Below, in pieces: positions 1-8,823 of a DNA stretch of 64,000 nt. Position 1 is the first letter of the stretch. The number at the start of each line of letters is the position of its first letter. Made by a program: the position numbers and the translations under genes. The notes under the pieces were generated by a model that worked only from the letters and a program-made list of their open reading frames with translations, did no database searches and was not told where the DNA came from. This DNA is from Gammaproteobacteria bacterium. GTDB taxonomy: Bacteria; Pseudomonadota; Gammaproteobacteria; Arenicellales; Poriferihabitantaceae. The stretch spans positions 1 through 64,000 of the forward strand of contig JAPPPS010000006.1 of the NCBI GenBank assembly GCA_028817405.1, read 5' to 3'.

Positions 1-129
1 AACGCCGCGACATCTGGGAAGAAATTGAGAGCATCGGGTTGGGGGTTTGTGGGGTGGGGGTTTGAAATCCGCGGCGAGCAATTGCTCTCGGCGTTGCAGT
101 TTCCACAAACAACGTTTTATGTTTGTTTG

Positions 130-846
130 CTAATAATTGTTTTGGTGAACATCCCATTTGTTTGGGTTGCTTGAGCCATTAAACCGTTGCCGCGAAACAT
201 TATACGAAAAAGAAAATTCTCCCTCGTGTGAATCGGAAGATTGGGAAAAATCGATTCTCTTGTGTATGGAAAAACCATGTCTCAAAACGCAGACATGAAA
301 AAAGACAGCCTTGCTTTTTCCGTTCAAATTTAATTCTGGCATTTGCAAACCCTTGGAAAATTCCGAACATAAGCGATACAAAATTTTTCCCAGAGTTTCG
401 GTATTCACGGATTCGACTAAATGAAACCACATACCCGGTGCCGATTCGCGCAATAATTTTTGCACATCTTTGTATACGGCAACGTCATCCTGTGTATCAA
501 TATCTGTGTCTTTTTTAAATTCCACATTTAGAGTGTGCGCATTTGTCTTGTCGAGAATAGTAAAATCGGTTTGTGCTGCACGCGCATATTCCCCCTTAAA
601 TTGATACTGTTCGTTGGTAGGCGTTTCCACCGAGTAGAAAAAACCGCTCTCAAGAACAGATTCCAAAAATGCAAAACGGGCTTCTTGCTCACTTACTCTA
701 ATGTCCCCATTAGCATCAGTTGGAAAAAGCAAGCGAGAAAACGGCTCTTCCGGACGCGATTTACCTTCATGGATGCCATACGCGTTCCACAATCTCCGGT
801 CAGTTTTCCGGCATATTTCTCTAATGGCAGATGGGGCGATTAACAT
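130..846 (-). CDS. PD-(D/E)XK nuclease-like protein of unknown specificity
   Basis: A 238-residue protein that I do not recognise as a named family. Residues 92-111 read TDFTILD, a variable stretch, then VEFKK. This places D94 and E109-x-K111 in the arrangement of a PD-(D/E)XK nuclease core, with an acidic helix (EARFAFLESVLE) before it. No methyltransferase, helicase or membrane segment is visible. The gene is clearly richer in A+T than the rest of the window, and its neighbour at 1667-2548 is also nuclease-like, so horizontal acquisition is likely. The start is the first ATG (846). A restriction or other defence role is inferred from the catalytic pattern and context only. Confidence 0.5.
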   Translation of the reverse strand: MLIAPSAIREICRKTDRRLWNAYGIHEGKSRPEEPFSRLLFPTDANGDIRVSEQEARFAFLESVLESGFFYSVETPTNEQYQFKGEYARAAQTDFTILDKTNAHTLNVEFKKDTDIDTQDDVAVYKDVQKLLRESAPGMWFHLVESVNTETLGKILYRLCSEFSKGLQMPELNLNGKSKAVFFHVCVLRHGFSIHKRIDFSQSSDSHEGEFSFSYNVSRQRFNGSSNPNKWDVHQNNY

Positions 847-913
847 AACAAACGGGTTCGAGCGAACGGTTGGTTGGGTTGCCGGGATGCGGCGTTTTCG
901 GGAATCTATTCAG

Positions 914-1321
914 TCACTCGCTTCTGCGCTTCAATGATAATACGTGTTTCATCAGAGCGATACCGCTTCTGGCGCTTTCGTTTCCTTGCGCCGCCCCCAG
1001 ACTAAACCATTTATAAGCCTCTACGTAATCTTGCGGCACCCCCCTACCCATACCGTACAGCCAACCGAGACCGGCTTGTGCATCCGCATGCCCTTGCTCG
1101 GCAGCCTTGCGAAACCAACGCGCTGCTTGCGCATGATTCCTTGGCACCTTACTACCTTCGTTATACATCACGCCGAGATCGAATTGCGCATCCGCATCGC
1201 CTTGTTTGGCAAGTTGCAAACATTCTTGATAACCGCCTGAACATCCGTTCTGCGCCCATACAGGAACTATCAACGCGCAACAAAGCGCGCCGAGAAACGC
1301 CATACGAAGTTTCATGTTCAT
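914..1321 (-). CDS. Secreted/periplasmic Sel1-repeat protein (short)
   Basis: About 135 residues. The chosen ATG (1321; a second ATG lies at 1315) opens a signal peptide: MNMK plus a hydrophobic run ending VPVWAQ near residue 24. Three tetratricopeptide-like Sel1 units follow, with signatures such as [37 protein letters not shown] and EAYKWFSLGAAQG. Sel1 repeats form alpha-solenoids that bind other proteins; the partner here is unknown. It is one of three Sel1 genes in the window (also 2602-3324 and 54726-55427). All three have a related upstream sequence that runs into the dispersed palindromic repeat family, so they appear to have spread as cassettes. Confidence 0.75.
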   Translation of the reverse strand: MNMKLRMAFLGALCCALIVPVWAQNGCSGGYQECLQLAKQGDADAQFDLGVMYNEGSKVPRNHAQAARWFRKAAEQGHADAQAGLGWLYGMGRGVPQDYVEAYKWFSLGAAQGNESARSGIALMKHVLSLKRRSE

Positions 1322-1640
1322 GGTGATTTGCTCCGAGAGTGTCCGCCAAAAGCGGCGGGAATTGGGCGAGATTATGGCCGCCCCCGCCACCGCTGTCAAT
1401 CCCCGAACAACGGCAAAACCCGCCATTCCGTGCAGAAACACGGAATCCAGACGCCAAGCCTGCCCCCGTCACCGAGCGGGGGGACGGCAATTGACACCAC
1501 ACCGAAAAATCGCCCACTCCGTCATTCCGGACGATTGGAAAACAAGGAGCGCAGCGCCACTATTTTCCATTGACCCGGAATCCAGAGTCTTTAATTGACC
1601 TGGCGAGAATGCAAAAAAAGACTCTGGATTCGGGCGTCCA
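1322..1640. repeat. Interspersed palindromic repeat cluster, copy A
   Basis: Non-coding stretch between two minus-strand genes. It holds several blocks found elsewhere in the window. A block at about 1394-1437 matches 3390-3431. A block at 1460-1492 (GC-rich, around GAGCGGGGGGACGG) matches 27952-27984 inside hemW. A block at 1535-1567 matches 51021-51054. A perfect inverted repeat TCCAGAGTCTTT / AAAGACTCTGGA has arms at 1581-1592 and 1617-1628 and is repeated at 51067-51115. Mosaic sharing of blocks is typical of REP/MITE-like elements without a transposase of their own. Confidence 0.75.
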
Positions 1641-1666
1641 AGCCGGAAAAATCCGCCGGGCGCGGT

Positions 1667-2548
1667 TTAATTTTCCGGGAAATACCGTTGGGCGAGGTAT
1701 TCTCTATATGCCTGATACTCCTTGTGTGAGTCGCCCAATTTTTTCGGCAAGCGCTTAAAAAGATTCTGGTATGTCATCGCGCGAATCTTTCCGCCGTCGC
1801 CGACCACTCCGTCATCGTTGCCGACCGCTTTGATGAACTCGTCAATTTCTTGCTTGTGGTGTTCCGCCGCCTTTCCGGTGGAGTCAAACCACAGATATAA
1901 AATTTCCCATTTACCATAATGCTTGGGCTGATTGTTTTTAGAATTCGCAAGGCCGAGCATGTGCTTCAGCAATTGAGCGGCGTCTAAATGGTGATAGCAC
2001 AATTCTTCCTCCCGCAACTGTTGCGCGACATTCTGACAACCACGCAACTCTTTGTCTCCCCACAATTCTTTATTTTGCCCGTTCTTGTGGAGAAAACATG
2101 AATCCACTAAACGATTCTTTTTGGCAATGTCGCCGCTATACGGCTCGGTGAACTTGCATTCAATCGCAAGCATTGAATCATCGGACACCTGAAAAACGAC
2201 ATCGAGATTGGGTGGATTTCCAGGAAGTCCCGTTGGAAATTTTTGTTCGAAGCAAAGACCACGGACATCCGCAACGCTAAGTGCGTCAGCGAGCGGTTTG
2301 GTCTCTTTACCTTGCCGCCAGTAATCAAAGAAATTGCACGCCAATGCGGATGAAGAATTTAACGCGCGCATTTTTCCGTCCAATTCATCACCGTCCCCCT
2401 TCTTGAATTCGTCAAATGTGTCGGAATTCATGGGTCGAAATAAATTGTCCTCAAGCCGCAAGCAAGAATAGCCGGTCGAAGAAAGTTCAAGGGGTTCTGC
2501 GCGAGCCCACTTTCTTTGACAATTTTCAATTTTGTCCGCGATATTCAT
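1667..2548 (-). CDS. PGN_0703-like putative restriction endonuclease
   Basis: About 293 residues from the ATG at 2548. An ATG at 2644 is possible but would overlap the upstream Sel1 gene. The centre carries NLDVVF, then about 10 residues, then AIECKF. D116 and E130-x-K132 (from this start) form a PD-(D/E)XK core, with FEQKFP before it. The pattern resembles the PGN_0703 family of predicted restriction nucleases; that assignment is from memory of the motif, not a search. No cognate methyltransferase is adjacent, so it could be a solitary or methylation-dependent nuclease. Composition is AT-richer than the core genome, as for 130-846. Confidence 0.55.
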   Translation of the reverse strand: MNIADKIENCQRKWARAEPLELSSTGYSCLRLEDNLFRPMNSDTFDEFKKGDGDELDGKMRALNSSSALACNFFDYWRQGKETKPLADALSVADVRGLCFEQKFPTGLPGNPPNLDVVFQVSDDSMLAIECKFTEPYSGDIAKKNRLVDSCFLHKNGQNKELWGDKELRGCQNVAQQLREEELCYHHLDAAQLLKHMLGLANSKNNQPKHYGKWEILYLWFDSTGKAAEHHKQEIDEFIKAVGNDDGVVGDGGKIRAMTYQNLFKRLPKKLGDSHKEYQAYREYLAQRYFPEN

Positions 2549-2601
2549 TGGTCTCACACTTGTGTAAGCCGCTTTCACCCGGTCGATGCTCGGCCGAACA
2601 T

Positions 2602-3324
2602 TTAGCTTTCTTGTTTGATAATATTCTGATGCGCCCGAAGCCACTGGTCAGCCTGCTTTTTGGCCTCGACAATTTCGTCATGTGACATGCTCTCTTCCAG
2701 CAAGCCGAGATACTCCCTCCTGTCATCATTTCCCTGTGCAACGACCACGCTGTACCATTTGTGAGCCGCTATGTATTCCCCTTCCTCTTCATATATCGAA
2801 CCGAGATTGTCTTGCGCTTCCGCATGGTTTTGTTCGGCGGCCTTGAGACACCAGTACGCCGCCTGCTCATCATTTTTATTGTTTTCTGACTCGGCAATGT
2901 ACCCTCTATACATCATGCCAAGGCTGAATTGTGCGGCCGCATCACCTTGTTCGGCGGCCTTATGAAACCAGTGCGCGGCTTGCGGAAAACAGTGCGCGGC
3001 TTGTGCATAATCTTGTTCACACCCCTTGCCTAAGTAGTATGCACCGAGATTGCATTGCGCTTCCACATGGCCTTGTTCAGCGGCTTTACGAAACCAATGC
3101 ACGGCCTGCGCATCATCTTCCGCCAAACCTTTGCCATTAAAATACATCCAGCCGAGGTTGAATTGCCCTTCCGCATTGCCTTGTTCAGCGGCTTTGCGAA
3201 ACCAATGCGTGGCTTGCGCATAATCTTTCGTCATGCTTTCGCCAAAGTAATACTTCTCGCCGAGACGGATCTGCGCTTTCGGCTCGCCTTGTTCGGCGCG
3301 AAGTTTCAGGTCTTTTATGTCCAT
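2602..3324 (-). CDS. Sel1-repeat protein without signal peptide
   Basis: 240 residues starting [18 protein letters not shown]. The homologous gene at 54726-55427 starts almost identically (MNINDLKLRAEKG), which fixes the ATG at 3324. Five to six Sel1 units follow, with repeated AQxxLGxxYxxG and [10 protein letters not shown] signatures, ending in a charged helical tail ([16 protein letters not shown]). No export signal is visible, so it is probably a cytoplasmic scaffold. It ends 53 bp before the nuclease-like gene downstream (2548) and could be cotranscribed with it. The biological partner is unknown. Confidence 0.75.
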   Translation of the reverse strand: MDIKDLKLRAEQGEPKAQIRLGEKYYFGESMTKDYAQATHWFRKAAEQGNAEGQFNLGWMYFNGKGLAEDDAQAVHWFRKAAEQGHVEAQCNLGAYYLGKGCEQDYAQAAHCFPQAAHWFHKAAEQGDAAAQFSLGMMYRGYIAESENNKNDEQAAYWCLKAAEQNHAEAQDNLGSIYEEEGEYIAAHKWYSVVVAQGNDDRREYLGLLEESMSHDEIVEAKKQADQWLRAHQNIIKQES

Positions 3325-3374
3325 CAGACGGTTTGCTCCGGGAATGGTTATCAAAATCGGCGAGGATTTGACCA

Positions 3375-3540
3375 TTTCTCGCCGCTACCGTCAATCCCCG
3401 AACAACGGCAAAAACCCGCCATTCCGTGCGGGAACACGGAATCCAGACGCCATGGATGGCAATCTAAACGCATCGAAATATCGACGAAAAAGCAAAGACT
3501 CTGGACTCCGGCTGCCGCCGGAGTGGCGGCATGAAACTCC
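3375..3540. repeat. Interspersed palindromic repeat, copy B
   Basis: Lies between the Sel1 gene start and proA. It shares the block at 3390-3431 with copy A, then an ATTCCGTG / CACGGAAT palindrome, then only the right arm AAAGACTCTGGA (3494-3505), followed by a CTCCGG/CCGGAG hairpin that also follows the arm in copy C (51104-51135). Confidence 0.7.
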
Positions 3541-3589
3541 GCCCACTTTACCTTACAATCCCACCCCCACAACCCCGCCGCCACCGACC

Positions 3590-4879
3590 ATGAAAGCCAC
3601 CCACGTCACCGACATCAACGCTGCCGACGCCCGCGATTACATGCGCCGTCTCGGCCAGGCGGCGCGGGAATCCGCGGTGGTGGTGGCCGAGGCCGCGACG
3701 GCGGATAAGAATGCGGCGTTGGAGGCGGTGGCGCAATGTCTGCGCGATGATGAGGCGCGCATCATCGAAGCCAACGCCGAAGATTTAACCGCCGGCAAAC
3801 GGGCAAAGTTGAGCGACGCGTTGCTCGACCGTCTCGCGCTGGACGCCGGGCGCATCGCCGCCATGGCCGAAGGCTGCCGCCAAGTCGCGGCGCTGCCGGA
3901 CCCGGTCGGCGAAGTCAGCGGCATGGCGTACCGGCCGAGCGGCATTCAGGTCGGGCGCATGCGCGTGCCGCTCGGCGTCATCGGCATCATCTACGAGTCG
4001 CGGCCGAATGTCACCGTCGACGCCGCGGCGTTGTGTTTGAAAGCCGGCAACGCGGTGCTCTTGCGCGGCGGCTCCGAGGCGATTCACTCCAACCGCGCCA
4101 TCGCCGAATCATTGCGCGCCGGCCTGCAGCAAGCGCAACTGCCGGCGGCCGCGGCGCAGTTGGTCGAGACCACCGACCGGGCCGCGGTCGGCGAGATGCT
4201 GCGCATGCGCGAGTGCATCGATGTCATCGTGCCGCGCGGCGGCAAAAGTTTAATCGAGCGCGTGAGTCGCGACGCCATGGTGCCGGTCATCCGTCATCTC
4301 GACGGCGTCTGCCATGTGTATGTCGACGACGACGCCGATTTAGGAAAAGCCATGCGCGTGGCGTTCAACGCCAAGGCGCGACGCTACGGCATCTGCGGCG
4401 CGATGGAAACGTTGTTGGTCGCCGAGAGCGTCGCGCGCCGGTTGCTTCCCCAACTGTCGCGGCAGTACATCGAGCGCGGCATCGAGTTGCGCGGCTGCGA
4501 CAAGTCGCGCGCCATCGTGCCGCGGATGAAACCCGCCACCGAGGACGATTGGTACGCCGAATATCTCGACGCCATTCTCGCGGTGCGCGTGGTCGACGGT
4601 TTGCAACAAGCCATCGCGCACATCAACACCTTCGGCTCGCGCCACACCGATTCCATCGTCACCGAAAACCTTGCAAGCGCGCGCCGCTTTTTGCGCCGGG
4701 TGGATTCCAGTTCGGTGATGGTGAACGCCTCGACGCAGTTCGCCGACGGTTTTGAATACGGCCTCGGCGCGGAAATCGGCATCAGCACCGACAAACTGCA
4801 TGCGCGCGGCCCGGTCGGCTTGGAAGGTTTGACCTGCCAAAAATACATCGTGGTCGGCGACGGACATGTCCGACCGTGA
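3590..4879 (+). CDS. proA: Gamma-glutamyl phosphate reductase
   Basis: Second step of proline synthesis: NADPH-dependent reduction of glutamyl-5-phosphate to the semialdehyde. The 429-residue length from the ATG at 3590 fits the family (about 417). Family signatures are YESRPNVT (135-142), [11 protein letters not shown] (158-168), and the catalytic cysteine C269 in [12 protein letters not shown]. The C-terminus contains [19 protein letters not shown]. The reading frame is open further upstream, but that part translates the repeat element, so it is not used. A possible -10 (TACAAT, 3554-3559) precedes it. proB is not in the window; nudC follows after about 110 bp. Confidence 0.95.
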   Translation: MKATHVTDINAADARDYMRRLGQAARESAVVVAEAATADKNAALEAVAQCLRDDEARIIEANAEDLTAGKRAKLSDALLDRLALDAGRIAAMAEGCRQVAALPDPVGEVSGMAYRPSGIQVGRMRVPLGVIGIIYESRPNVTVDAAALCLKAGNAVLLRGGSEAIHSNRAIAESLRAGLQQAQLPAAAAQLVETTDRAAVGEMLRMRECIDVIVPRGGKSLIERVSRDAMVPVIRHLDGVCHVYVDDDADLGKAMRVAFNAKARRYGICGAMETLLVAESVARRLLPQLSRQYIERGIELRGCDKSRAIVPRMKPATEDDWYAEYLDAILAVRVVDGLQQAIAHINTFGSRHTDSIVTENLASARRFLRRVDSSSVMVNASTQFADGFEYGLGAEIGISTDKLHARGPVGLEGLTCQKYIVVGDGHVRP

Positions 4880-4987
4880 GTGACGGTCGCGACGGCGGCA
4901 TCGCCGCCGGTTAACTTCGCTTCGCTTAACTTCGCTTCGCTTCATTGCATTTCGCCGGCGCGCCAACCAGTTAACGCTTAACGCCGC

Positions 4988-5980
4988 ATGGACGCTTACC
5001 GCCGCGCGCTGCTAAACAGTTTCACCGTCAGCAATCTCGACCGCTGCGCCGAGCGGCGCGGCGATGACGACTGGTTGGCGGCGCGCCGATGCGATGCCGC
5101 GAGTTTGTTCGTGACGGTGCGCGGCGGCGATTGCTTAATTAACATGGAGCACGCCGCGCCGGTGTTTTTGAACTGCGAACAAGTCGATGATGATGCGTTG
5201 GCCGATGCCATGTTCCTCGGCTGCATCGACGGCGGCGCGGTGTTTGCGGTGGACGCCGGTGACGGTGAAGTCGATAGCGGTGTCGACAGCGGCGTCGATA
5301 ACAACGGTGGCATCGACAACAGTGTCATCGCCAACGCAACAAGCAACGGTGACTTCATCGACCTGCGCATCGCCGCATCAAACATGAACGCCGAACATGC
5401 ATCGCTGCTCGCCTACGCCAAAACCCTGGTGCACTGGCGGCGTTGCCACCGCCATTGCCCGGCCTGCGCCGCGCCGTTGCGGGCGGAAAGCGGCGGCCAT
5501 GTTTTGCGCTGCGGCGGTTGCGGGCGCGCGCAGTTTCCGCGCACCGACCCGGCCGTCATCGTATTAGTGGAACACGCCGGCGCATGCCTCCTGGCGCGCC
5601 AGGCCGGCTGGGAGCAGCAAAGGTATTCGGTGCTGGCCGGCTTTGTCGAGCCGGGCGAATCGGCGGAGCAAACCGTGCTGCGCGAAGTGCGCGAAGAAGC
5701 CGGCGTTATCGTCACCGCCCTGCGCTACCACGCCTCGCAACCGTGGCCCTTCCCCGGCGCGCTGATGCTCGGCTACTTCGCGCAAGCGCAAGACGCGCGC
5801 ATCAAAGTCGACGGCGATGAACTGGAGCACGCGCAATGGTTCACTCGCGACGCGTTAACGCGCGCGTTGCAACAAAACCAACTGCGCTTGTCGCCGGCGA
5901 TTTCCATCTCTCACCGTCTCATCGAGCATTGGTTCGATGCGGAAAGCAAAACACCGTTGCGCGAACTGTTGGCGAAATGA
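4988..5980 (+). CDS. nudC: NADH pyrophosphatase (NudC-type Nudix hydrolase)
   Basis: Hydrolyses NAD(H) to NMN(H) and AMP; NudC enzymes also remove NAD caps from RNA. A zinc ribbon (C157-x2-C160 and C175-x2-C178) precedes the Nudix box at 218-240 (GFVEPGES...REVREEAG). The NADH-specific SQPWPFP motif is at 250-256. At 330 residues it is longer than the E. coli enzyme (257), partly through a low-complexity insert at about 92-121 rich in DSGVD/NNGG/NSV, encoded by degenerate repeats. Such inserts recur throughout this window. It is followed closely by the DciA-like gene. Confidence 0.92.
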   Translation: MDAYRRALLNSFTVSNLDRCAERRGDDDWLAARRCDAASLFVTVRGGDCLINMEHAAPVFLNCEQVDDDALADAMFLGCIDGGAVFAVDAGDGEVDSGVDSGVDNNGGIDNSVIANATSNGDFIDLRIAASNMNAEHASLLAYAKTLVHWRRCHRHCPACAAPLRAESGGHVLRCGGCGRAQFPRTDPAVIVLVEHAGACLLARQAGWEQQRYSVLAGFVEPGESAEQTVLREVREEAGVIVTALRYHASQPWPFPGALMLGYFAQAQDARIKVDGDELEHAQWFTRDALTRALQQNQLRLSPAISISHRLIEHWFDAESKTPLRELLAK

Positions 5981-6010
5981 AAACGCCAACGCCGCCTCCG
6001 AGCGCGCCGT

Positions 6011-6016
6011 TATAAT
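6011..6016 (+). promoter_or_regulatory. TATAAT box abutting the dciA start
   Basis: A perfect -10 hexamer whose last base is only 6 nt before the ATG at 6023, implying a leaderless or near-leaderless transcript. No convincing -35 hexamer is visible. Confidence 0.4.
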
Positions 6017-6022
6017 CGCGCG

Positions 6023-6589
6023 ATGAAACGACGCGACGACAACCGCGGTCACCACCCCGGCCGCGACATCAGTCAACGCCGCGGCGCCCGGCGCGACATC
6101 AGTCAACGCCGCGGTGACCGGCGCAGCGGCGACTGGCGGACCGTGGCCGGTTTGCTGGCGGCGTTGCCGGTCGCCGCGGCCGAGCGGCCGGCCGATGATG
6201 CGGCGCAACGGCGGCTGGCGGATTTCTGGACGCGGCATTTCGGCCCCGCGGCCGCGCGCTCGACGCCGCTGCTGTTCGCGTCCGGCCGGCTGGTGGTGTT
6301 CGTCGAGGCCGCGGCGTGGGGCCATGAAATCCGCCACCGCGCGCCGGGCTTGCTCCAAGAATTAACCCGCAACGGCATCGCCGCCAACTCCATCACGGTA
6401 AAAACCCGCCCGCCCCCGCCCGCCCCGCCCCCGCGCAAAACCCGCCCGCCGTTCCGCCTCTCCCCCGCCAGCGCCGCGCACCTCAAATCATTGGCCGAAA
6501 CCATCGACCACCCCCCATTAGCGCAAGCCCTGCGGAGGTTGGCGAAGCGCGCGACGGCGGCGGCGGAAAGGCAAGCAACGGATAAATAA
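6023..6589 (+). CDS. dciA: DUF721/DciA-like protein (putative replicative helicase loader)
   Basis: 188 residues. The central part (LVVFVEAAAWGHEIRHRAPGLL..., about 92-125) matches the DUF721 pattern: a beta strand, a W-x-x-E-I/L helix, then L/I-rich strands. DciA-type proteins help load DnaB in bacteria that lack DnaC. The genomic position supports the call, because DUF721 genes are commonly found next to lpxC/secA, and here lpxC is one module away. The N-terminus carries a tandem repeat (RDISQRRG twice, residues about 14-31), and a proline-rich linker (PPPPAPPPRK) separates the C-terminal helix. The start ATG lies 6 nt after a TATAAT box. Confidence 0.7.
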   Translation: MKRRDDNRGHHPGRDISQRRGARRDISQRRGDRRSGDWRTVAGLLAALPVAAAERPADDAAQRRLADFWTRHFGPAAARSTPLLFASGRLVVFVEAAAWGHEIRHRAPGLLQELTRNGIAANSITVKTRPPPPAPPPRKTRPPFRLSPASAAHLKSLAETIDHPPLAQALRRLAKRATAAAERQATDK

Positions 6590-6628
6590 AAGACGCTGGA
6601 CTCCGAGCCAAAGCCTGGAGTCTTTATC
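6589..6628. repeat. Short palindromic repeat, copy D (possible bidirectional terminator)
   Basis: Begins at the dciA stop codon. AAAGACGCTGGACTCC (from 6589) and TGGAGTCTTT (about 6616-6625) are degenerate copies of the arms seen at 1581-1628 and 51067-51115. Its position between two converging genes and the terminal T-rich stretch would suit a terminator. Confidence 0.5.
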
Positions 6629-6663
6629 TTTCCGCCAACCGCCCTTATCGGCCGTCCTTCAAA

Positions 6664-7068
6664 TCAATCGCCGGGATGGGAGGCATGGGCTTTGTTGATG
6701 AGGATTTTTTGCTTTTTCTCTAGCACCGGGCATTTTTGCGCGGCGTTTTTGACTTGGTGTCGGGCGGCCGGAGAAAGAAAGCCTTTTTTGCCGGTCAGTT
6801 CCTGCAATGTGAACGGAAACAGGCGGTCGCAGGCGATATATGAATGATGGCTGAGAAAGCGGTGTTCTTCAGCGGAAATCGCGGCGTAACATTTCATGCG
6901 GTGCTGGTTTTCGCGGAGAAACCGCGGAATGCTGGAATTGATAAACAAGCCCAAGGGCCGGGGCTGGGCGGCGACAACAACGACGAACTTGTCTTTAACG
7001 GGTTTGGAGTGGCGGCACTGTGGCACCCAAAATACATCCCATTCCCCGATTCGGGCGGGGCGGCTCAA
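6664..7068 (-). CDS. Small toxin-like protein paired with a Panacea antitoxin
   Basis: 134 residues if translation starts at the TTG at 7068. That TTG overlaps the antitoxin stop codon in a TTGA, a layout typical of translational coupling; no in-frame ATG gives a sensible start. The N-terminus (EWDVFWVPQ, then DKFVVVVAAQPRPLGLFINS) and the middle (EHRFLSHHSYIACDRLFPF) resemble the small SH3-like barrel of PemK/MazF endoribonucleases, but this is a weak motif-level resemblance. The toxin role is inferred mainly from the adjacent Panacea gene, because Panacea domains neutralise many unrelated toxin folds. It is the distal gene of a two-gene operon driven from about 7637-7666. Confidence 0.55.
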   Translation of the reverse strand: MSRPARIGEWDVFWVPQCRHSKPVKDKFVVVVAAQPRPLGLFINSSIPRFLRENQHRMKCYAAISAEEHRFLSHHSYIACDRLFPFTLQELTGKKGFLSPAARHQVKNAAQKCPVLEKKQKILINKAHASHPGD

Positions 7069-7604
7069 GGAGCGGTGTTCCGGAGATAATTCAGCAACGC
7101 CCCCCGCCCCCTGCAGTGCGTGGTCATTGCCTCCAAGGAAATGGCGGTGTTTGGCGGCGTACTTTTCCACGCCGCGTCATGGCTGACATGGGTTAACTCA
7201 TTAAACAAACAGCGGCCGTATTTTTTGACCGCCCATTCGATGCACTCCACATCGGAATCACTGAGTTCCATCAGGTCGGCTTCGCGCAACGGTTTGACCC
7301 GGCAACCGCTCACCGCCAGCGCATCCTTGGCGCGTTTAACAACAGCGCGGCGCGGAGTCCACTGGTCGCGCGCATCGCCGCGCACCGCTTTCAGCATGCC
7401 GTATATCGCGCTCGGCACCGGGCCGTATTTCATCGCCACATAACTGTCGCCGCAAATCAGCCGGCCGTATTCGCGCAGGTGGCGTTTGTCGGCAAAGTAA
7501 AAAATCTTGGCGATGTTATGCAGCCCCGGGCGCGGCAAGCGGGCGGCAAGATACAGCACACACTCCACCGCCTTCGCCGGCTCGAAAGGAAAAGGATATT
7601 GCAT
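7065..7604 (-). CDS. Panacea-domain (SocA-like, DUF4065) antitoxin
   Basis: 179 residues from the ATG at 7604. A GTG at 7628 is in frame but lies at the predicted transcription start. The sequence is a clear Panacea/SocA-like domain: LHNIAKIFYFADKRHLREYG (about 30-50), then SYVAMKYGPVPSAIYGML (about 55-75), and a C-terminal LSDSD...WAVKKYG segment. Panacea proteins are promiscuous antitoxins of two-gene systems. Here the gene overlaps the downstream toxin-like ORF by TTGA. The pair lies between dciA and lpxC, whose neighbourhood is otherwise conserved, which indicates a later insertion. Confidence 0.85.
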   Translation of the reverse strand: MQYPFPFEPAKAVECVLYLAARLPRPGLHNIAKIFYFADKRHLREYGRLICGDSYVAMKYGPVPSAIYGMLKAVRGDARDQWTPRRAVVKRAKDALAVSGCRVKPLREADLMELSDSDVECIEWAVKKYGRCLFNELTHVSHDAAWKSTPPNTAISLEAMTTHCRGRGALLNYLRNTAP

Positions 7605-7636
7605 CGAACGCTCGGTCGCTGACTTCACTTGTGGGA

Positions 7637-7666
7637 ATACTAAAACTGCGTCTTCGCCGTTGTCAA
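7637..7666 (-). promoter_or_regulatory. Sigma-70-type promoter of the Panacea operon
   Basis: On the minus strand, TTGACA (7666-7661) and TAGTAT (7642-7637) are separated by 18 nt. It is a well-formed promoter directed into the antitoxin gene, about 33 nt upstream of the ATG at 7604. Confidence 0.7.
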
Positions 7667-7682
7667 CACAACAAACGCCGAC

Positions 7683-8594
7683 TCAAACTTCCGCCACGGT
7701 GCGGACGAAGGCGATGGGGAGTTCGGTTTCGTCTTCGTAGGAGATGAGTTCCCAGGCCGATTGGTCTGCGGTTAACTTGCGCAGTAGGCGGTTGTTTAAG
7801 GCGTGGCCGGATTTGTGGGCGCTGAAGGCGCCGATGAGGGGGTGGCCGAGCAGGTATAAATCGCCGATGGCGTCCAGGACTTTGTGTTTGACGAATTCGT
7901 CTTTGTATCTGAGGCCGTCGTCGTTGAGGATGTGGAACGAGTCCAGCACGATGGCGTTGTCGAAACTGCCGCCTTGCGCCAGGCCGGCGTTGCGCAGCGC
8001 TTCCAAGTCTTCCATAAAACCGAAGGTGCGCGCGCGGCTGACATCTTTGACGAACGAGGTGGTGGAAAAATCCACCGACGCGACTTGCGTGGAGTTTTGC
8101 AAAATCGGATGCTTGAAGTCGATGGCGAATGACACTTTGAAACCGTTGAACGGCTCGAACTTGACCCACTTGTCGCCATCTGCGATGCGCAACGGTTTTT
8201 TGATGCGGATGAATTGCTTGGGGCGGTTTTGTTCGCGAATGCCGGCTGATTGCAGGAGGAACACGAACGGGCCGGCGCTGCCGTCCATTATCGGCACTTC
8301 CGGGGCGCTGACTTCGACGAAGGCGTTGTCGATGCCGAGGCCGGCGAACGCCGACATTAAATGCTCGACGGTGGAGATTTTTACGCCGTCGGCTTCCAGC
8401 GTGGTGGACAGCCGGGTGTCGGTGACATTGCCGGGCCGGGCCGCGATTTCCACCGCCCGCTCTAAATCCACGCGCAAGAAAATGATGCCGGTGTCGGCCG
8501 GGGCCGGGCGCAAGGTCAGGTAGATTTTCTCCCCGGTATGCAGGCCGACGCCGGTGGCGCGGATGATGTTTTTTAGGGTGCGCTGTTTAATCAC
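7683..8594 (-). CDS. lpxC: UDP-3-O-acyl-N-acetylglucosamine deacetylase
   Basis: Zinc-dependent deacetylase, the committed step of lipid A synthesis in the cytoplasm. The start is a GTG at 8594, giving [21 protein letters not shown], essentially the E. coli N-terminus, and 303 residues (family about 305). Frame upstream of this GTG is GC-rich and repetitive and is not used. Visible signatures are [17 protein letters not shown] (zinc His), [28 protein letters not shown] (zinc His and Asp) and [10 protein letters not shown]. It is the last gene of the dcw run. The 229 bp separating it from ftsZ are GC-rich, with GGTGGGG repeats just upstream of the gene. Confidence 0.96.
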   Translation of the reverse strand: MIKQRTLKNIIRATGVGLHTGEKIYLTLRPAPADTGIIFLRVDLERAVEIAARPGNVTDTRLSTTLEADGVKISTVEHLMSAFAGLGIDNAFVEVSAPEVPIMDGSAGPFVFLLQSAGIREQNRPKQFIRIKKPLRIADGDKWVKFEPFNGFKVSFAIDFKHPILQNSTQVASVDFSTTSFVKDVSRARTFGFMEDLEALRNAGLAQGGSFDNAIVLDSFHILNDDGLRYKDEFVKHKVLDAIGDLYLLGHPLIGAFSAHKSGHALNNRLLRKLTADQSAWELISYEDETELPIAFVRTVAEV

Positions 8595-8823
8595 GCGGCT
8601 GCCGCGCTCACGGTGGGGCTGGTGGGGTTGGTGGGGTTGGGTGACGGTGTCGGTTGCGGAACGAGGGCGCGACACTACCACACCACGGCGCGTCAAGCAA
8701 ACTCGGTTGGCGAATCCAATTCCGCGGCGCATGGATTTCGTGGGGGCGACCGGGCGGCGACCGGCCGACCGACGCCGGCGACCGACGACGGCACCGCCGA
8801 CGGCGACAGCGCCCTCCCCGCCG

